A DNA stretch of 64,000 nt from JAFAZI01 sp035501255. Its GTDB lineage: Bacteria > Actinomycetota > Actinomycetes > JAFAQI01. The DNA lies in NCBI GenBank assembly GCA_035501255.1, contig DATJWM010000086.1:1-64000 (forward strand), given 5' to 3'. Position numbers and translations under genes: made by a program. How positions within the stretch are numbered: the first letter of the stretch is position 1; every line of letters begins with the position of its first letter. A model generated the notes under the pieces. It was not told the DNA's origin and did no database searches. It saw nothing but the letters and a program-made list of their open reading frames with translations. This document shows positions 25,809 to 34,676 of the stretch, one piece after another.

Positions 25809-25847
25809 CCGGCCGGGTCCCGCCGCATCGCGGTGGGACCCGGCCGG
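25809..25847 (+). terminator. intrinsic terminator after the 24663 surface gene
   Basis: A perfect 13-bp inverted repeat CCGGCCGGGTCCC / GGGACCCGGCCGG with a 13-base loop, followed by TTTCTTC on the plus strand, 22 bases after the stop codon. Confidence 0.85.
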
Positions 25848-25877
25848 TTTCTTCGTAGGCGCGCGGTCCGGAGCGGC

Positions 25878-26375
25878 TCAACCAGGTTGAACGGAGGCGA
25901 CGTCGGTGTCTGCCCCGCCTGCCTCGGCTTCCCGACGGCTCTCGAGCAATTGCCAGACCCGCGGAGGTTCGGAGTCCGACAGGCTCGCGGTGGCCGCCGC
26001 GGAGATGAAGGTGGTGAGGTTGTACGTGCACTCGCGGTGCCGTAAGTAACCACGGCTGGAGGTCGCCACCGCGGCGCCGTCGAGCGTGAGGCGCCACCCC
26101 CAGGTCGCGGTGTGGGGGACGGTCAGAATCTGCGTCTCCGCACTCGCGATGTCATCGCTGAGCCGCTGGGCGTCGGCCCGCGCCGCGCCAAGGTTCGGAA
26201 AGACTCGAGCGCTGCGGCCGAGCTCCCGGTGGTTCGCGCCGGTCAGGCGCCAAGCCACCCAGGAACCGTCTGGGGCGACCTCACCCTCGAACGGTTGGTA
26301 TGCGTCCGGCCAGACGGGATGGGCCGACATCCCGCTGCCGACACCGACCACGAAGAGAAACCGCGGCGGCTTCAC
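25878..26375 (-). CDS. small protein, possible DUF1508/YegP-like
   Basis: A 165-residue soluble protein. The part at about 26-75 (FEGEVAPDGSWVAWRLTGAN, then RVFPNLGAARADAQRL) resembles DUF1508/YegP-like modules, with a WGWRLTLDGAAVATS strand repeated after it, suggesting two copies. No catalytic motif is visible and function is unknown. The GTG start has GGAGG 7 bases upstream. It lies between the surface locus and ppk2 on the minus strand. Confidence 0.6.
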   Translation of the reverse strand: MKPPRFLFVVGVGSGMSAHPVWPDAYQPFEGEVAPDGSWVAWRLTGANHRELGRSARVFPNLGAARADAQRLSDDIASAETQILTVPHTATWGWRLTLDGAAVATSSRGYLRHRECTYNLTTFISAAATASLSDSEPPRVWQLLESRREAEAGGADTDVASVQPG

Positions 26376-26538
26376 GGGTACCCTCCGGCGTCCGACCTCG
26401 GCCGCGGCGAGGGTCAGACTTCACAATCCGCGCTCGGCCATGCTGTGCAGCGAGTACACCCGATCGACGACGACGGCGGCTGAGCGGCAGACGAACACCA
26501 AATGTGCGGTACGTGAACGAACGGTGGACGCCACCGCC

Positions 26539-27471
26539 TCACTGGTCTTCGAGCACGGTCTCTGGCGGACCGACCAGCACCGGATCCGCCATCGCCACCA
26601 CCTCGTGGTTCTTTCCCGGATAGTCGAACAACGACAGGACGTAGCGCATTGATTCGAGTCGACCGCGCCGCTTGTCGTTGCTCTTGACGATCGTCCACGG
26701 GGTCCGCTCGGTATGCGTCGAGCGGAACATCTCCTCTTTCGCCGCGGTGTAGGCGTCCCACCGATCGAGCGAGGCCAGGTCCATGGGACTGAGCTTCCAC
26801 TGCTTGACCGGGTCGACCCGGCGGAGAGTGAAGCGAGTGCGCTGCTCGCTGCGGGTCACCGAGAACCAGAACTTGATCAGGTCGACGCCGTCCTCGACAA
26901 GCATCTGCTCCATCAGCGGAGCCTGGTGCATGAACAGCTCGTACTCCTCGTCGGTGCAAAAGCCCATGACCCGCTCGACGCCGGCCCGGTTGTACCAGGA
27001 TCGGTCGAAGAGCACGATCTCTCCCGCCGACGGCAGTTGCTCGATGTAGCGCTGGAAGTACCACTGCCCGCGCTCCACCTCGGTCGGCTTCTCCAGCGCG
27101 ACGACCCGAGCACCACGCGGATTCAGGTGCTCGAGATACCGGCGAATCGTGCCCCCTTTGCCCGCCGCGTCACGCCCTTCGAACAGGAGCGCGAGCCGAC
27201 GACCGCTCTCCTTCACCCAGGACTGAAGCTTCAGCAGCTCAATCTGAAGGAGGCGCTTGGTCCGTTCGTACTCCAGCCGCGTGATCCGGGCGTCGTACGG
27301 GTAGCCCTCGCGCCAGGTCTCGATCGGACGCCCGTGGGCATCGAGAAGGGTCGGCTCACCGTCGTCATCGATCAAGACGTCGATCTCGAGGTCATCGAGG
27401 CTGTCGAAGAGTTCCTCGGCATCGATCAGACCACTGGTGAACTCGTCGACGACCTGGCGTATGTCGGTCAA
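26539..27471 (-). CDS. ppk2: polyphosphate kinase 2
   Basis: A 310-residue PPK2 family enzyme that transfers phosphate between polyphosphate and nucleoside diphosphates. The motifs are FEGRDAAGKGG (Walker A), DRSWYNRAGVE (Walker B region) and the lid with GRLESMRYVL. A Glu/Asp-rich N-terminal extension precedes the kinase core. The TTG at 27471 is preferred because GGAGG lies 5 bases upstream; TTG 27483 is possible. It follows the pst locus by about 2 kb, linking phosphate uptake with polyphosphate storage or use. Confidence 0.92.
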   Translation of the reverse strand: MTDIRQVVDEFTSGLIDAEELFDSLDDLEIDVLIDDDGEPTLLDAHGRPIETWREGYPYDARITRLEYERTKRLLQIELLKLQSWVKESGRRLALLFEGRDAAGKGGTIRRYLEHLNPRGARVVALEKPTEVERGQWYFQRYIEQLPSAGEIVLFDRSWYNRAGVERVMGFCTDEEYELFMHQAPLMEQMLVEDGVDLIKFWFSVTRSEQRTRFTLRRVDPVKQWKLSPMDLASLDRWDAYTAAKEEMFRSTHTERTPWTIVKSNDKRRGRLESMRYVLSLFDYPGKNHEVVAMADPVLVGPPETVLEDQ

Positions 27472-27647
27472 CCGTCCCTCCAACCGAGCAGTGCCACCAA
27501 GCCCTTGCTGGCGTCGAGGTTACTTGCCCGCAGTTCCAAGCGCCGGTCTGGCGAACGCCGGACGAAGGTTCATCAGGCTACGCCGTGCGCCGGCTGTGAT
27601 TCCGCTCCGGTAACGACCGTCGGCAAGACGCTGGCACCCGGTTACTT

Positions 27648-29429
27648 TTGAGTCGTGCCTCGAGCAATCAGCGATCGAACGTGAACCCTCTGCTGCTGGC
27701 AATCGGCTTCGTCGCCGGTCTGCTCACGATCGTCTCGCCCTGCATCCTGCCCGTGCTCCCGGCCGTGATCGCTTCAGGCGTGACGACCGGAGGGCGGCGA
27801 CGCGCACTCGCCGTCGCCACCGGCCTCGCGCTCGCGTTCGGGCTGGCCGCACTGTTCAGCATTCGGGTTCTCGATGCGCTTCACTTGTCGCTCAACCTCC
27901 GCCGCGACGTGGCGGAGGTTGCCCTGTTCGCCCTGGCCCTCGGCCTGTTCTTCCCCATCATCGGACAGTGGCTCGAGCGCCCCTTCGCCCGACTGGGCTT
28001 CAACCGCTCCCCCGACGCCGCCCGCAGCGGCCTGGTTCTCGGCGCGATGCTCGGCCTGCTGTACCTGCCGTGCGGCGGGCCGATTCTCAGCGCGATCTCC
28101 GCGGTCGGCCAGACGAACAGCATGATCGGGGCCCCGGTCGTCGGTCTGACCCTCGCGTACTCGCTCGGGATCGCGGCGCCGATCTTCGCGCTCGTGCTGA
28201 TCACCTCCCGGCTGACCACGACGACGACCTGGCTACGCACTCACGCACTCGCAGTCCGCCGGTCCGGCGCGGTCCTTCTCGCGGCCAGCGCGGCGGCGAT
28301 CTCGCTCGGCGCTGCCATGTCGCTGCAATCCGACACCCCGTCGTTCGCGTCGGCGATCGAGCGGCACTTGACGAGCAACTCATCGGTGAGCTCGGACCTC
28401 GCCCACATCAGCAACCCGCACGAGAGCCGCAATGCGCAGAAGATCCACCGTTCGCTGAGCAGCAAGCCGGCAGCGTCCAGCGCATCGCACCCCGCAGCCC
28501 AAGCCGATGCCATCCCGGCGCTCAAGGCATCGGCGCTTCCGGACTTCGGCAAGGCGCCGAACTTCACCGACGCCACGCGCTGGTTCAACACCCCGGATGG
28601 CGCGCCGATCAACATCAGTCAGCTGCGCGGGAAGGTGGTGCTGATCGACTTCTGGACCTACTCGTGCATCAACTGCCTGCGCAGCCTTCCGCACGTCAAA
28701 GCCTGGTACGCCCGGTATCACTCTGCCGGACTGGACGTGATCGGGGTTCACACCCCCGAGTTCGATTTCGAGCACGTGCCTGCCAATGTCCAAGCAGCGA
28801 TCCACCGACTCGGAATCACCTACCCGGTGGTCATGGACAACGACTACGGGACCTGGGACGCCTGGGGCAACAACTCCTGGCCTGCGGAGTACCTCGTCGA
28901 CGCGCAAGGAAACGTGCGCTACGGCTCCATCGGTGAGAGCGACTATGGCACGACCGAGGCAGCGATTCGCGCGCTGCTGAACGAGAACGGCGCAAAGCTT
29001 CCACCCAGCACCGACGTGCCCGATCGGACACCGACCGAACGCACGACTCCGGAGAGCTATCTCGGGTACGAGCGGCTCGCGCGCTATGTCGGTACCCCGA
29101 TCGTCAAGAACCGTCCGGCGACGTACTCCTTTGCGTCCTCACTTCCTCGCAATGGTCTGAGCTACTCGGGCGTCTGGACGGTGCGCAACCTCGAGATCGC
29201 GGCGGGTGCCGGCGCGGCACTTCGGATCAACGTGAGCGCCGACGACGTCTACCTCGTGCTGTCCGGCAACGGCACTGTCACCGGCACCTTCAATGCAAAG
29301 CCGATCAGCGAGATCCATGTCTCGGGCGTTCCCGAGCTCTACCCGGTCCTGTCAGGCTCATCGCTGCACGGCGTTCTCCAGCTCGATGTCCCGTCGGGGA
29401 TCACGGCCTACGACTTCACCTTCGGCTGA
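27648..29429 (+). CDS. dipZ: DipZ-type thiol:disulfide exchange protein (CcdA + TlpA-like)
   Basis: A 593-residue membrane protein. An N-terminal CcdA-like domain of six helices (SPCILPVLPAV and LYLPCGGPIL carry the redox Cys pair) is followed by an extracytoplasmic linker. A TlpA/thioredoxin-like domain with SCINCLRSLP (CxxC) and a beta-rich C-terminal domain from about 460 complete it. This is the M. tuberculosis DipZ architecture, passing electrons from cytoplasm to exported thioredoxin-like sites. TACTTT 6 bases before GTG 27648 suggests a leaderless transcript; GTG 27681 is the alternative start. Confidence 0.9.
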   Translation: MSRASSNQRSNVNPLLLAIGFVAGLLTIVSPCILPVLPAVIASGVTTGGRRRALAVATGLALAFGLAALFSIRVLDALHLSLNLRRDVAEVALFALALGLFFPIIGQWLERPFARLGFNRSPDAARSGLVLGAMLGLLYLPCGGPILSAISAVGQTNSMIGAPVVGLTLAYSLGIAAPIFALVLITSRLTTTTTWLRTHALAVRRSGAVLLAASAAAISLGAAMSLQSDTPSFASAIERHLTSNSSVSSDLAHISNPHESRNAQKIHRSLSSKPAASSASHPAAQADAIPALKASALPDFGKAPNFTDATRWFNTPDGAPINISQLRGKVVLIDFWTYSCINCLRSLPHVKAWYARYHSAGLDVIGVHTPEFDFEHVPANVQAAIHRLGITYPVVMDNDYGTWDAWGNNSWPAEYLVDAQGNVRYGSIGESDYGTTEAAIRALLNENGAKLPPSTDVPDRTPTERTTPESYLGYERLARYVGTPIVKNRPATYSFASSLPRNGLSYSGVWTVRNLEIAAGAGAALRINVSADDVYLVLSGNGTVTGTFNAKPISEIHVSGVPELYPVLSGSSLHGVLQLDVPSGITAYDFTFG

Positions 29430-29446
29430 GGCGACGGCACATCACA

Positions 29447-29480
29447 ACGCCCCGCCGCGCGGCGCGCGGATCGGGGCGTT
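29447..29480. terminator. bidirectional hairpin after dipZ
   Basis: A 9-bp perfect inverted repeat AACGCCCCG / CGGGGCGTT with an internal GC-rich loop, starting 17 bases after the dipZ stop. It lies between convergent dipZ and the possible peptide gene at 29511. Confidence 0.7.
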
Positions 29481-29510
29481 CGCTGATGTGCGTGACCTCA
29501 GGCAGACCGG

Positions 29511-29546
29511 TCAGTCATGCCAAGGGCCATATTCGTCGTCGTTCAT
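29511..29546 (-). CDS. possible 11-residue peptide gene
   Basis: ATG is preceded by AAGGAG with a 6-base gap, one of the best ribosome sites in the window, and opens an ORF encoding MNDDEYGPWHD then TGA. It lies 168 bases downstream of the cysteine-desulfurase-like gene on the same strand and just before a hairpin. The peptide has Trp, Tyr, Gly-Pro and many acids but no Cys, Ser or Thr. It may be a RiPP-type precursor, a regulatory ORF or chance. No homology can be claimed from sequence alone. Confidence 0.4.
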   Translation of the reverse strand: MNDDEYGPWHD

Positions 29547-29714
29547 GGCACTCTCCTTCTGTACTGCTCATCGGCAACTTCGCGCTCCTGTTGAGCCTGC
29601 GCGGGCGACGAGCCATTTGCTAGTGGGCCGCGGTGCGGCCTCAGGATCGAAACAACAGGTTTCGACAGCCTCGTCCGGGCTGGTACATCCAGGTTAACCG
29701 AAGCGCCCGATCGG

Positions 29715-31430
29715 CTATTCCGCCCCAGCGCCGGGCGATGCGATCACACACTCGGCCGGCAGGTCGAACCAGCGGAGCGCTTCGACGTCCGGTCTCAGGC
29801 CGGTCGCGCATCCGTCGACGACAGGACGATCGCGCGACGCCGCTAGCCGTCGGGCATCCGCGAGGTGATCGACGAGGACGGAGACGTCCGCTCGTGCCGT
29901 ATGCGCGGGGTAGACTAGCGCGTGCTGCCGCTCGTCGTAGCGGACGTCGTGAAGCCGCAGCGGCGGCAATGCAGGCGCGTCGCGATGCCGCCACAACCCG
30001 GTCTCCGGCTCGAAGGTGTAGTCGGTGAGGAAGCGCTCGCCCTCGCTCGCCACGAACCGCACCGCTTCGATGATGTAGTCGGCGACGGTCTCGTCGAGGA
30101 AGTAGGTGAAGTTCACCCGGACCCAACCGGGTTTGATCCCTTCGCAGCCCGCTGAGATCTCGTGCTGGAAGGCATGCGAATGTTCGATGTCGATCCCGAG
30201 CAGGCGGTGTCCGTACGGCCCGGCGCACGAGCAGCCGCCGCGGGACTGAATCCCGAACAGGTCGTTGAGCAGTGCAACGACGAAGTTGTGGTGAAGGTAC
30301 TTCCCGCTGGGACGGCGGACGACGAAGGAAACGATCGAGAGTCGTTCGGCGGCGAGGTTGCCGAGCACCTCAATCGCCGGCTCCTGCGACCACGCGGTAA
30401 TCGCGCGCTCGAGCAGGGCGTCCTCCACCGCCTTGATGAGAGAGACGCCCACGGCCTGCTTGAGCTGGAAGACCAGTCCGGCCCGGATCGCCCCGATGAT
30501 GTCGGGGGTTCCGCCCTCCTCGCGGGCGACCGGATCGTCGAGGTAGACGTGCTCGAGCGGGTTGACGTAGGCGACTGTGCCACCGCCCGGAACCGTCGGC
30601 ACCCGATTGGTGACCAGCTCACGACGTACGGCGAGCACCCCCGGCGTACCGGGTCCTCCGATCAGCTTGTGCGGTGAGACGAACACCGCGTCGAGGCGGG
30701 CCTGCGGGTCGTCCTGCGGACACATCGTGATCTCGACGTACGGCGCGGCCGCCGCGAAGTCCCAGAACGACAGCGCACCGTGGCGATGGAGTGTTCGCGC
30801 GACGCCAGCGGTGTCGGTCACGATCCCGGTGACGTTGGACGCGGCCGAGAACGAACCGATCCGCAGCGGACGATCCGCGAACTCGACGAGCCGCTCCTCA
30901 AGGACGCCGAGGTCGATGTGCCCATCGCGGTCGGCGGGGATCTCGATGACGTCGGCGATCGTTTCGCGCCAGGGCAGCTCGTTGGAATGGTGCTCGAACG
31001 GGCCGACGAAGACAACCGGGCGCTGGCCGGGCGGGATCAGCGAGGACAGCACATAGTCGTCCTCGAGCTGGGAGGGAATGCGCAGCCCGAGGATGCGCAC
31101 GAGCTTGTCGATCGCTCCGGTCGCGCCGGACCCGGTGAAGATCACGAGGACGTCCTCGTCGCCGCCGAGAGCATCCCGGATCAGTTCACGGGCCTCCTCG
31201 CGGAGCCGGGTGGTCTGGCGGCCAGTGCCGCTGGACTCGGTGTGGGTGTTCGCGTACGTCGGAAGAACCGACTCGCGGATGAAGTCCTCGATGAACGACA
31301 GCGCTCGCCCGCTGGCGGTGTAGTCGGCGTAGGTCACCCGTCTCGGTCCGTACGGGCCGTCCATCAACGTGTCGTCGCCGATGACCGCGCCGCGGATCTG
31401 ATCGAGCAGATCGGACGCGGGCAAGCTCAT
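29715..31430 (-). CDS. class V aminotransferase / cysteine desulfurase-like
   Basis: A 571-residue PLP enzyme. It contains the family elements SGATGAIDKLV, FGPFEHHSNELPWRE-like substrate loop, DFAAAAPYV, and VSPHKLIGGPGTPGVL with the PLP Lys. The desulfurase-like loop SRGGCSCAGPYGH is Cys-containing. An extra C-terminal domain of about 130 residues is present beyond the usual 400. Whether it releases sulfur or acts on another amino acid is not decidable. It is the upstream neighbour of the small peptide gene at 29511. Confidence 0.82.
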   Translation of the reverse strand: MSLPASDLLDQIRGAVIGDDTLMDGPYGPRRVTYADYTASGRALSFIEDFIRESVLPTYANTHTESSGTGRQTTRLREEARELIRDALGGDEDVLVIFTGSGATGAIDKLVRILGLRIPSQLEDDYVLSSLIPPGQRPVVFVGPFEHHSNELPWRETIADVIEIPADRDGHIDLGVLEERLVEFADRPLRIGSFSAASNVTGIVTDTAGVARTLHRHGALSFWDFAAAAPYVEITMCPQDDPQARLDAVFVSPHKLIGGPGTPGVLAVRRELVTNRVPTVPGGGTVAYVNPLEHVYLDDPVAREEGGTPDIIGAIRAGLVFQLKQAVGVSLIKAVEDALLERAITAWSQEPAIEVLGNLAAERLSIVSFVVRRPSGKYLHHNFVVALLNDLFGIQSRGGCSCAGPYGHRLLGIDIEHSHAFQHEISAGCEGIKPGWVRVNFTYFLDETVADYIIEAVRFVASEGERFLTDYTFEPETGLWRHRDAPALPPLRLHDVRYDERQHALVYPAHTARADVSVLVDHLADARRLAASRDRPVVDGCATGLRPDVEALRWFDLPAECVIASPGAGAE

Positions 31431-31454
31431 GTACCGATCGTAGGCGCGATCACC

Positions 31455-32204
31455 TCAACTCACGCCGGTTGGCCGCCCATCGGCTTGGACGGTCGATGCG
31501 ATCCCACGGACCAAGATGTCGAGGCCAAACTCGAAGCGATGGTCACCGTCGCCATCGGTGAGCGGCCCGGCGAGCATGTGGAGATACGGGTACTTCTCGA
31601 CCGGCAGCGAAATGAAGAAGTTCTGCAGCTCGACGTGGAAGTCCTCGCTCGCCTTCTCGCTTCCGGGAAAGCTGTCGAGGCTCTCCTCGTAGGCGGTCGC
31701 CGTGAGATACAGGCCAAGGATGTCGACCGACAACGAGGCAACTCGCTCGCTCACGCCACCGGCCAGGATCAGGCCAACGATCGCGTTCATCCCGGGCAGT
31801 GCGCCCTCGCCGGTCGGAATGTTGCCGAGGCCGGCGCGGGCGATATCACGATGACGACCGAGGGCGGCGCGCACCGACCGGCAGACGTCCTTGAGCTGCT
31901 CGTCCCAACGTTCGGCGTCGATCTGCTGCGGGTACTCCACTTCACTGAGCACGCGGTCGAAGACGAGTTGCACCATCTCGTCCTTGTCCGCGACGTGTGC
32001 GTACAGCGACGCCGGGCCGGTGTTGAGCGCCTGGGCGACCCGGCGCATGGTCACGGCGTCGAGCCCTTCGGCGTCGAGGACCTGGAGGGCGGCATCCACG
32101 ATCGCCGCCCGGCTCAGGGTCCGGGGCCCGCGACGCGACACCGGCCGGGATTTGCCGTGCCGCCGGGGCCCGAGCGCAAGGGCGGCGGCGTCGATGTTCG
32201 CCAC
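31455..32204 (-). CDS. TetR-family regulator
   Basis: A 249-residue regulator. A basic N-terminus precedes a helix-turn-helix (AIVDAALQVLDAEGLDAV, MRRVAQALNTGPASLYAHV) at about 33-80, followed by a TetR_C-like ligand domain. GTG 32204 is the chosen start; further upstream extension would run through the operator region. It is divergent from the MFS exporter and very probably represses it via GAAC-N3-GTTC sites between them. Confidence 0.88.
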   Translation of the reverse strand: MANIDAAALALGPRRHGKSRPVSRRGPRTLSRAAIVDAALQVLDAEGLDAVTMRRVAQALNTGPASLYAHVADKDEMVQLVFDRVLSEVEYPQQIDAERWDEQLKDVCRSVRAALGRHRDIARAGLGNIPTGEGALPGMNAIVGLILAGGVSERVASLSVDILGLYLTATAYEESLDSFPGSEKASEDFHVELQNFFISLPVEKYPYLHMLAGPLTDGDGDHRFEFGLDILVRGIASTVQADGRPTGVS

Positions 32205-32225
32205 GGACGAAGTGTAGCGGTTGAC

Positions 32226-32275
32226 ACGAACGGTGTTCGTTTGGAACAGTGTTCGATATGACGAACGACGTTCGG
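32226..32275. promoter_or_regulatory. TetR operator array, tetR/MFS intergenic region
   Basis: Three GAAC-N3-GTTC sites occur here: ACGAAC-GGT-GTTCGT at 32226-32240 (perfect palindrome), GAAC-AGT-GTTC at 32244-32254, and CGAAC-GAC-GTTCG at 32262-32274, the last inside the start of the MFS gene. A TTGACA -35 element is at 32221-32226. The first site shares GAACGGTGTTC with sites at 46416 and 58194. Confidence 0.85.
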
Positions 32276-33709
32276 ACGCTACCGCCCGAAGAATCCCTTC
32301 CCGACCGGCACCCACGCTACGACCTGCGGTGGTGGATCCTCGCCGTCGTACTCGCCGCCGAGTGCATGGACCTGATCGACTCCACTGTCGTCAACGTCGC
32401 GGCACCGCAGATCGCCCGGGACTTCCACGCGTCGACGACCTCGCTGCAGTGGATCGTCGGTGGTTACCCACTCGCGATTGCGGTCGGGCTGATCATCGGT
32501 GGCCGACTCGGGGACCTGGTCGGCCGCAAAACGATGTTCATCCTCGGCTCAATCGGATTCGTCGGCGCCTCGGTCCTGTGCGGGCTCGCACCGAACTCCG
32601 GAGTCTTGATCTTTGCGCGACTCGTGCAAGGCGCCTTCTCCGCGATGATGCTCCCCCAGGGCTTCGGCATCATCCGCGAGGTGTTCCCCGAACAGGAACG
32701 CCAGAGCGCTTTCGCCGTCTTCGGGCCGGTCATCGGGTTCTCGGCCGTTCTCGGCCCGATCATCGGGGCCTCACTGATCAAGTGGAACCTGTTCGGGACC
32801 GGGTGGCGCATGGTCTTCTTGATCAACGTCCCACTTGGCGCGGCCGCGATCGCCGGCGCTATCCGGCTGCTCCCGGCGTCGATCCGCAACAGCGACACCA
32901 AGGTCGACTGGGTGGGAACCGCTCTGGTTACCGCGTTTTCGATCCTGCTCGTCTATCCGCTGATCCAAGGTCGCGAGTACGGCTGGCCGTGGTGGACGTT
33001 CGCGATGATGGCGACGAGCGTGGTCCTCATCGTGACCTTCGCCTGGCATCAGCGGCGGCGTGATCGCAACGGCCTCGCCCCGCTCGTCACCCCGAGCGTC
33101 TTCGGCCACCGTGGTTTCTCCGCCGGCATGGTCTTCCTCATGCTGTTCTTCGGCGGTTTCAGCGGCGTACTGCTCTGCTCGACCCTGTTCCTTCAGATCG
33201 GTCAGAGCTTCACCCCCATCCACGCCGCGCTGTGCACCGTCCCGATGACCGTCGGCCTGGTCATCGGGTCTGCGGCATCGGGGGGCTTCCTCGGGCCGCG
33301 TTACGGTCGGCGGATCCTTCAGGCTGGGGTGGCGCTGAGCGGCCTGGGTTGGGTGTTGCTCGTGCTGGCGCTGCGCGACGCCGGCACGATCGGGTTCGTC
33401 GACCTGATGCCCGGACTGTTTGTCGCCGGTCTTGGCTTCGGGCTCATCGTCGCCCCACTGTTCGACATTGTGCTCGCGTCAGTGACCGATGAAGAGACCG
33501 GTTCGGCATCCGGGGTCCTCAACGCGGGTCAGCAACTAGCGGCGTCGATCGGTGTCGCCGTGCTCGGAACCGTGTTCTTCGACGCCATCGGCCCCGGGAA
33601 CTTCCATCATGCGCTGTCACAGGTGCTCGCCGTACAAGTGGCGGTCATGGTGGTGCTGCTGGTGATCTCACCGCTCCTGCCACGATTCGCGCGCGAACCA
33701 GCGGCGTAG
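32258..33709 (+). CDS. MFS drug-type exporter (DHA2/EmrB-like)
   Basis: A 483-residue major facilitator with about 14 predicted helices. It has the motif A-like GGRLGDLVGRKTMFI, the early ECMDLIDSTVVNVAAPQIA typical of DHA2 transporters, and a motif C-like GPVIGFSAVLGPIIGA. It is a likely proton-driven exporter of hydrophobic compounds. ATG 32258 is chosen; GTG 32249 is an in-frame alternative. Expression probably responds to ligand bound by the divergent TetR. Confidence 0.88.
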   Translation: MTNDVRTLPPEESLPDRHPRYDLRWWILAVVLAAECMDLIDSTVVNVAAPQIARDFHASTTSLQWIVGGYPLAIAVGLIIGGRLGDLVGRKTMFILGSIGFVGASVLCGLAPNSGVLIFARLVQGAFSAMMLPQGFGIIREVFPEQERQSAFAVFGPVIGFSAVLGPIIGASLIKWNLFGTGWRMVFLINVPLGAAAIAGAIRLLPASIRNSDTKVDWVGTALVTAFSILLVYPLIQGREYGWPWWTFAMMATSVVLIVTFAWHQRRRDRNGLAPLVTPSVFGHRGFSAGMVFLMLFFGGFSGVLLCSTLFLQIGQSFTPIHAALCTVPMTVGLVIGSAASGGFLGPRYGRRILQAGVALSGLGWVLLVLALRDAGTIGFVDLMPGLFVAGLGFGLIVAPLFDIVLASVTDEETGSASGVLNAGQQLAASIGVAVLGTVFFDAIGPGNFHHALSQVLAVQVAVMVVLLVISPLLPRFAREPAA

Positions 33710-33721
33710 TCGGCCTAGCCA

Positions 33722-34675
33722 CTAGCGTCCGGCGAGTGAGCGCGACCGGAACAGCTGCACCCCGCATCCGGTCAGCGTCACCTCGCCGACGGCCCGGGCT
33801 GATGCACTTCGAGGGAGGTTGAGCATCGGACCGAGCTCACCGAAGTACCCGCCCGCCGAGATGGTGGTGACGTGCTCTTCCGACCCGTCCGCACGCACCC
33901 GGAAGATCTCGATCTCACCAGACTCGACGAAGTACACGAGATCGCTCTGGTCGCCCTGCGAAAACAGGACCTCACCGGGGGCGAGCGTCACCGTTGTCTC
34001 GACGCGGTCGGAATCCTTGCGATGCGGGACCAGCTCGATGACCTGATCGGCGAGCTGGGTGATGCGATCGTCGTGGGTCGCGACGACCACTAACCGGCCG
34101 CGGCTCGCGATGTCACGGATCAGCCGCAGGATGCCCTCCACCTGGATGAAGTCGAGGTGCGCGGTTGGCTCGTCGGCAAGGACGAGCGGAGGGTTGTGCA
34201 CGAGCGCCCGCGCGATCGCCACCCGCTGTTGCTGACCGCCGGAAAGCTGATCGGGGCGATGGTGCGCACGCTGCGCGAGATCGACCTGGGCGAGCAACTC
34301 CTCCGCCCGCGCGCGGGCGGAGGACGCGTTCATGCCGGCGAACCGGAGCGGCACCATGACGTTCCCTCGCGCCGACAGGCTGGGAATCAGGTTGAACGCT
34401 TGAAACACGACGCCGACACTGTCGCGACGGTAGGCGGACAGCGCCGACCCATGCAGGCTTGGGACCTCGACGTCGTCGAGCGTGATCGACCCGCTCGTCG
34501 GCGTGAGCAGTCCGGCCAGGCACGAGAGCAGCGTCGTCTTGCCGCAACCGGAAGGTCCGAGCAGGACGACGAGGTGGCCGTCGGCGCACTCGAACGACAA
34601 CCCGTTGAGCGGACGCACCTTGTATCCACCCGAGGTGAACTCGACCGTGAGATCCGCAACCGACAGCGTCGCCAT
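33722..34675 (-). CDS. ABC exporter ATPase fused to a cyclic nucleotide-binding domain
   Basis: A 317-residue fusion. The N-terminal MacB/LolD-type ATPase (about 1-215) has GPSGCGKTT, LSGGQQQR and VLADEPTAHLD. The C-terminal CAP-type cyclic nucleotide-binding domain (about 225-310) has LFSQGDQSDLVYFVESGEIEIF (split across the beta roll) and GGYFGELGPMLNLPRSASARA, matching the FGE/RsAsa phosphate-binding cassette. A similar fusion is known for M. tuberculosis Rv2564. ATG 34675 follows the permease stop by one base. Gating by cAMP or cGMP is inferred. Confidence 0.85.
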   Translation of the reverse strand: MATLSVADLTVEFTSGGYKVRPLNGLSFECADGHLVVLLGPSGCGKTTLLSCLAGLLTPTSGSITLDDVEVPSLHGSALSAYRRDSVGVVFQAFNLIPSLSARGNVMVPLRFAGMNASSARARAEELLAQVDLAQRAHHRPDQLSGGQQQRVAIARALVHNPPLVLADEPTAHLDFIQVEGILRLIRDIASRGRLVVVATHDDRITQLADQVIELVPHRKDSDRVETTVTLAPGEVLFSQGDQSDLVYFVESGEIEIFRVRADGSEEHVTTISAGGYFGELGPMLNLPRSASARAVGEVTLTGCGVQLFRSRSLAGR

Positions 34676-34676
34676 G

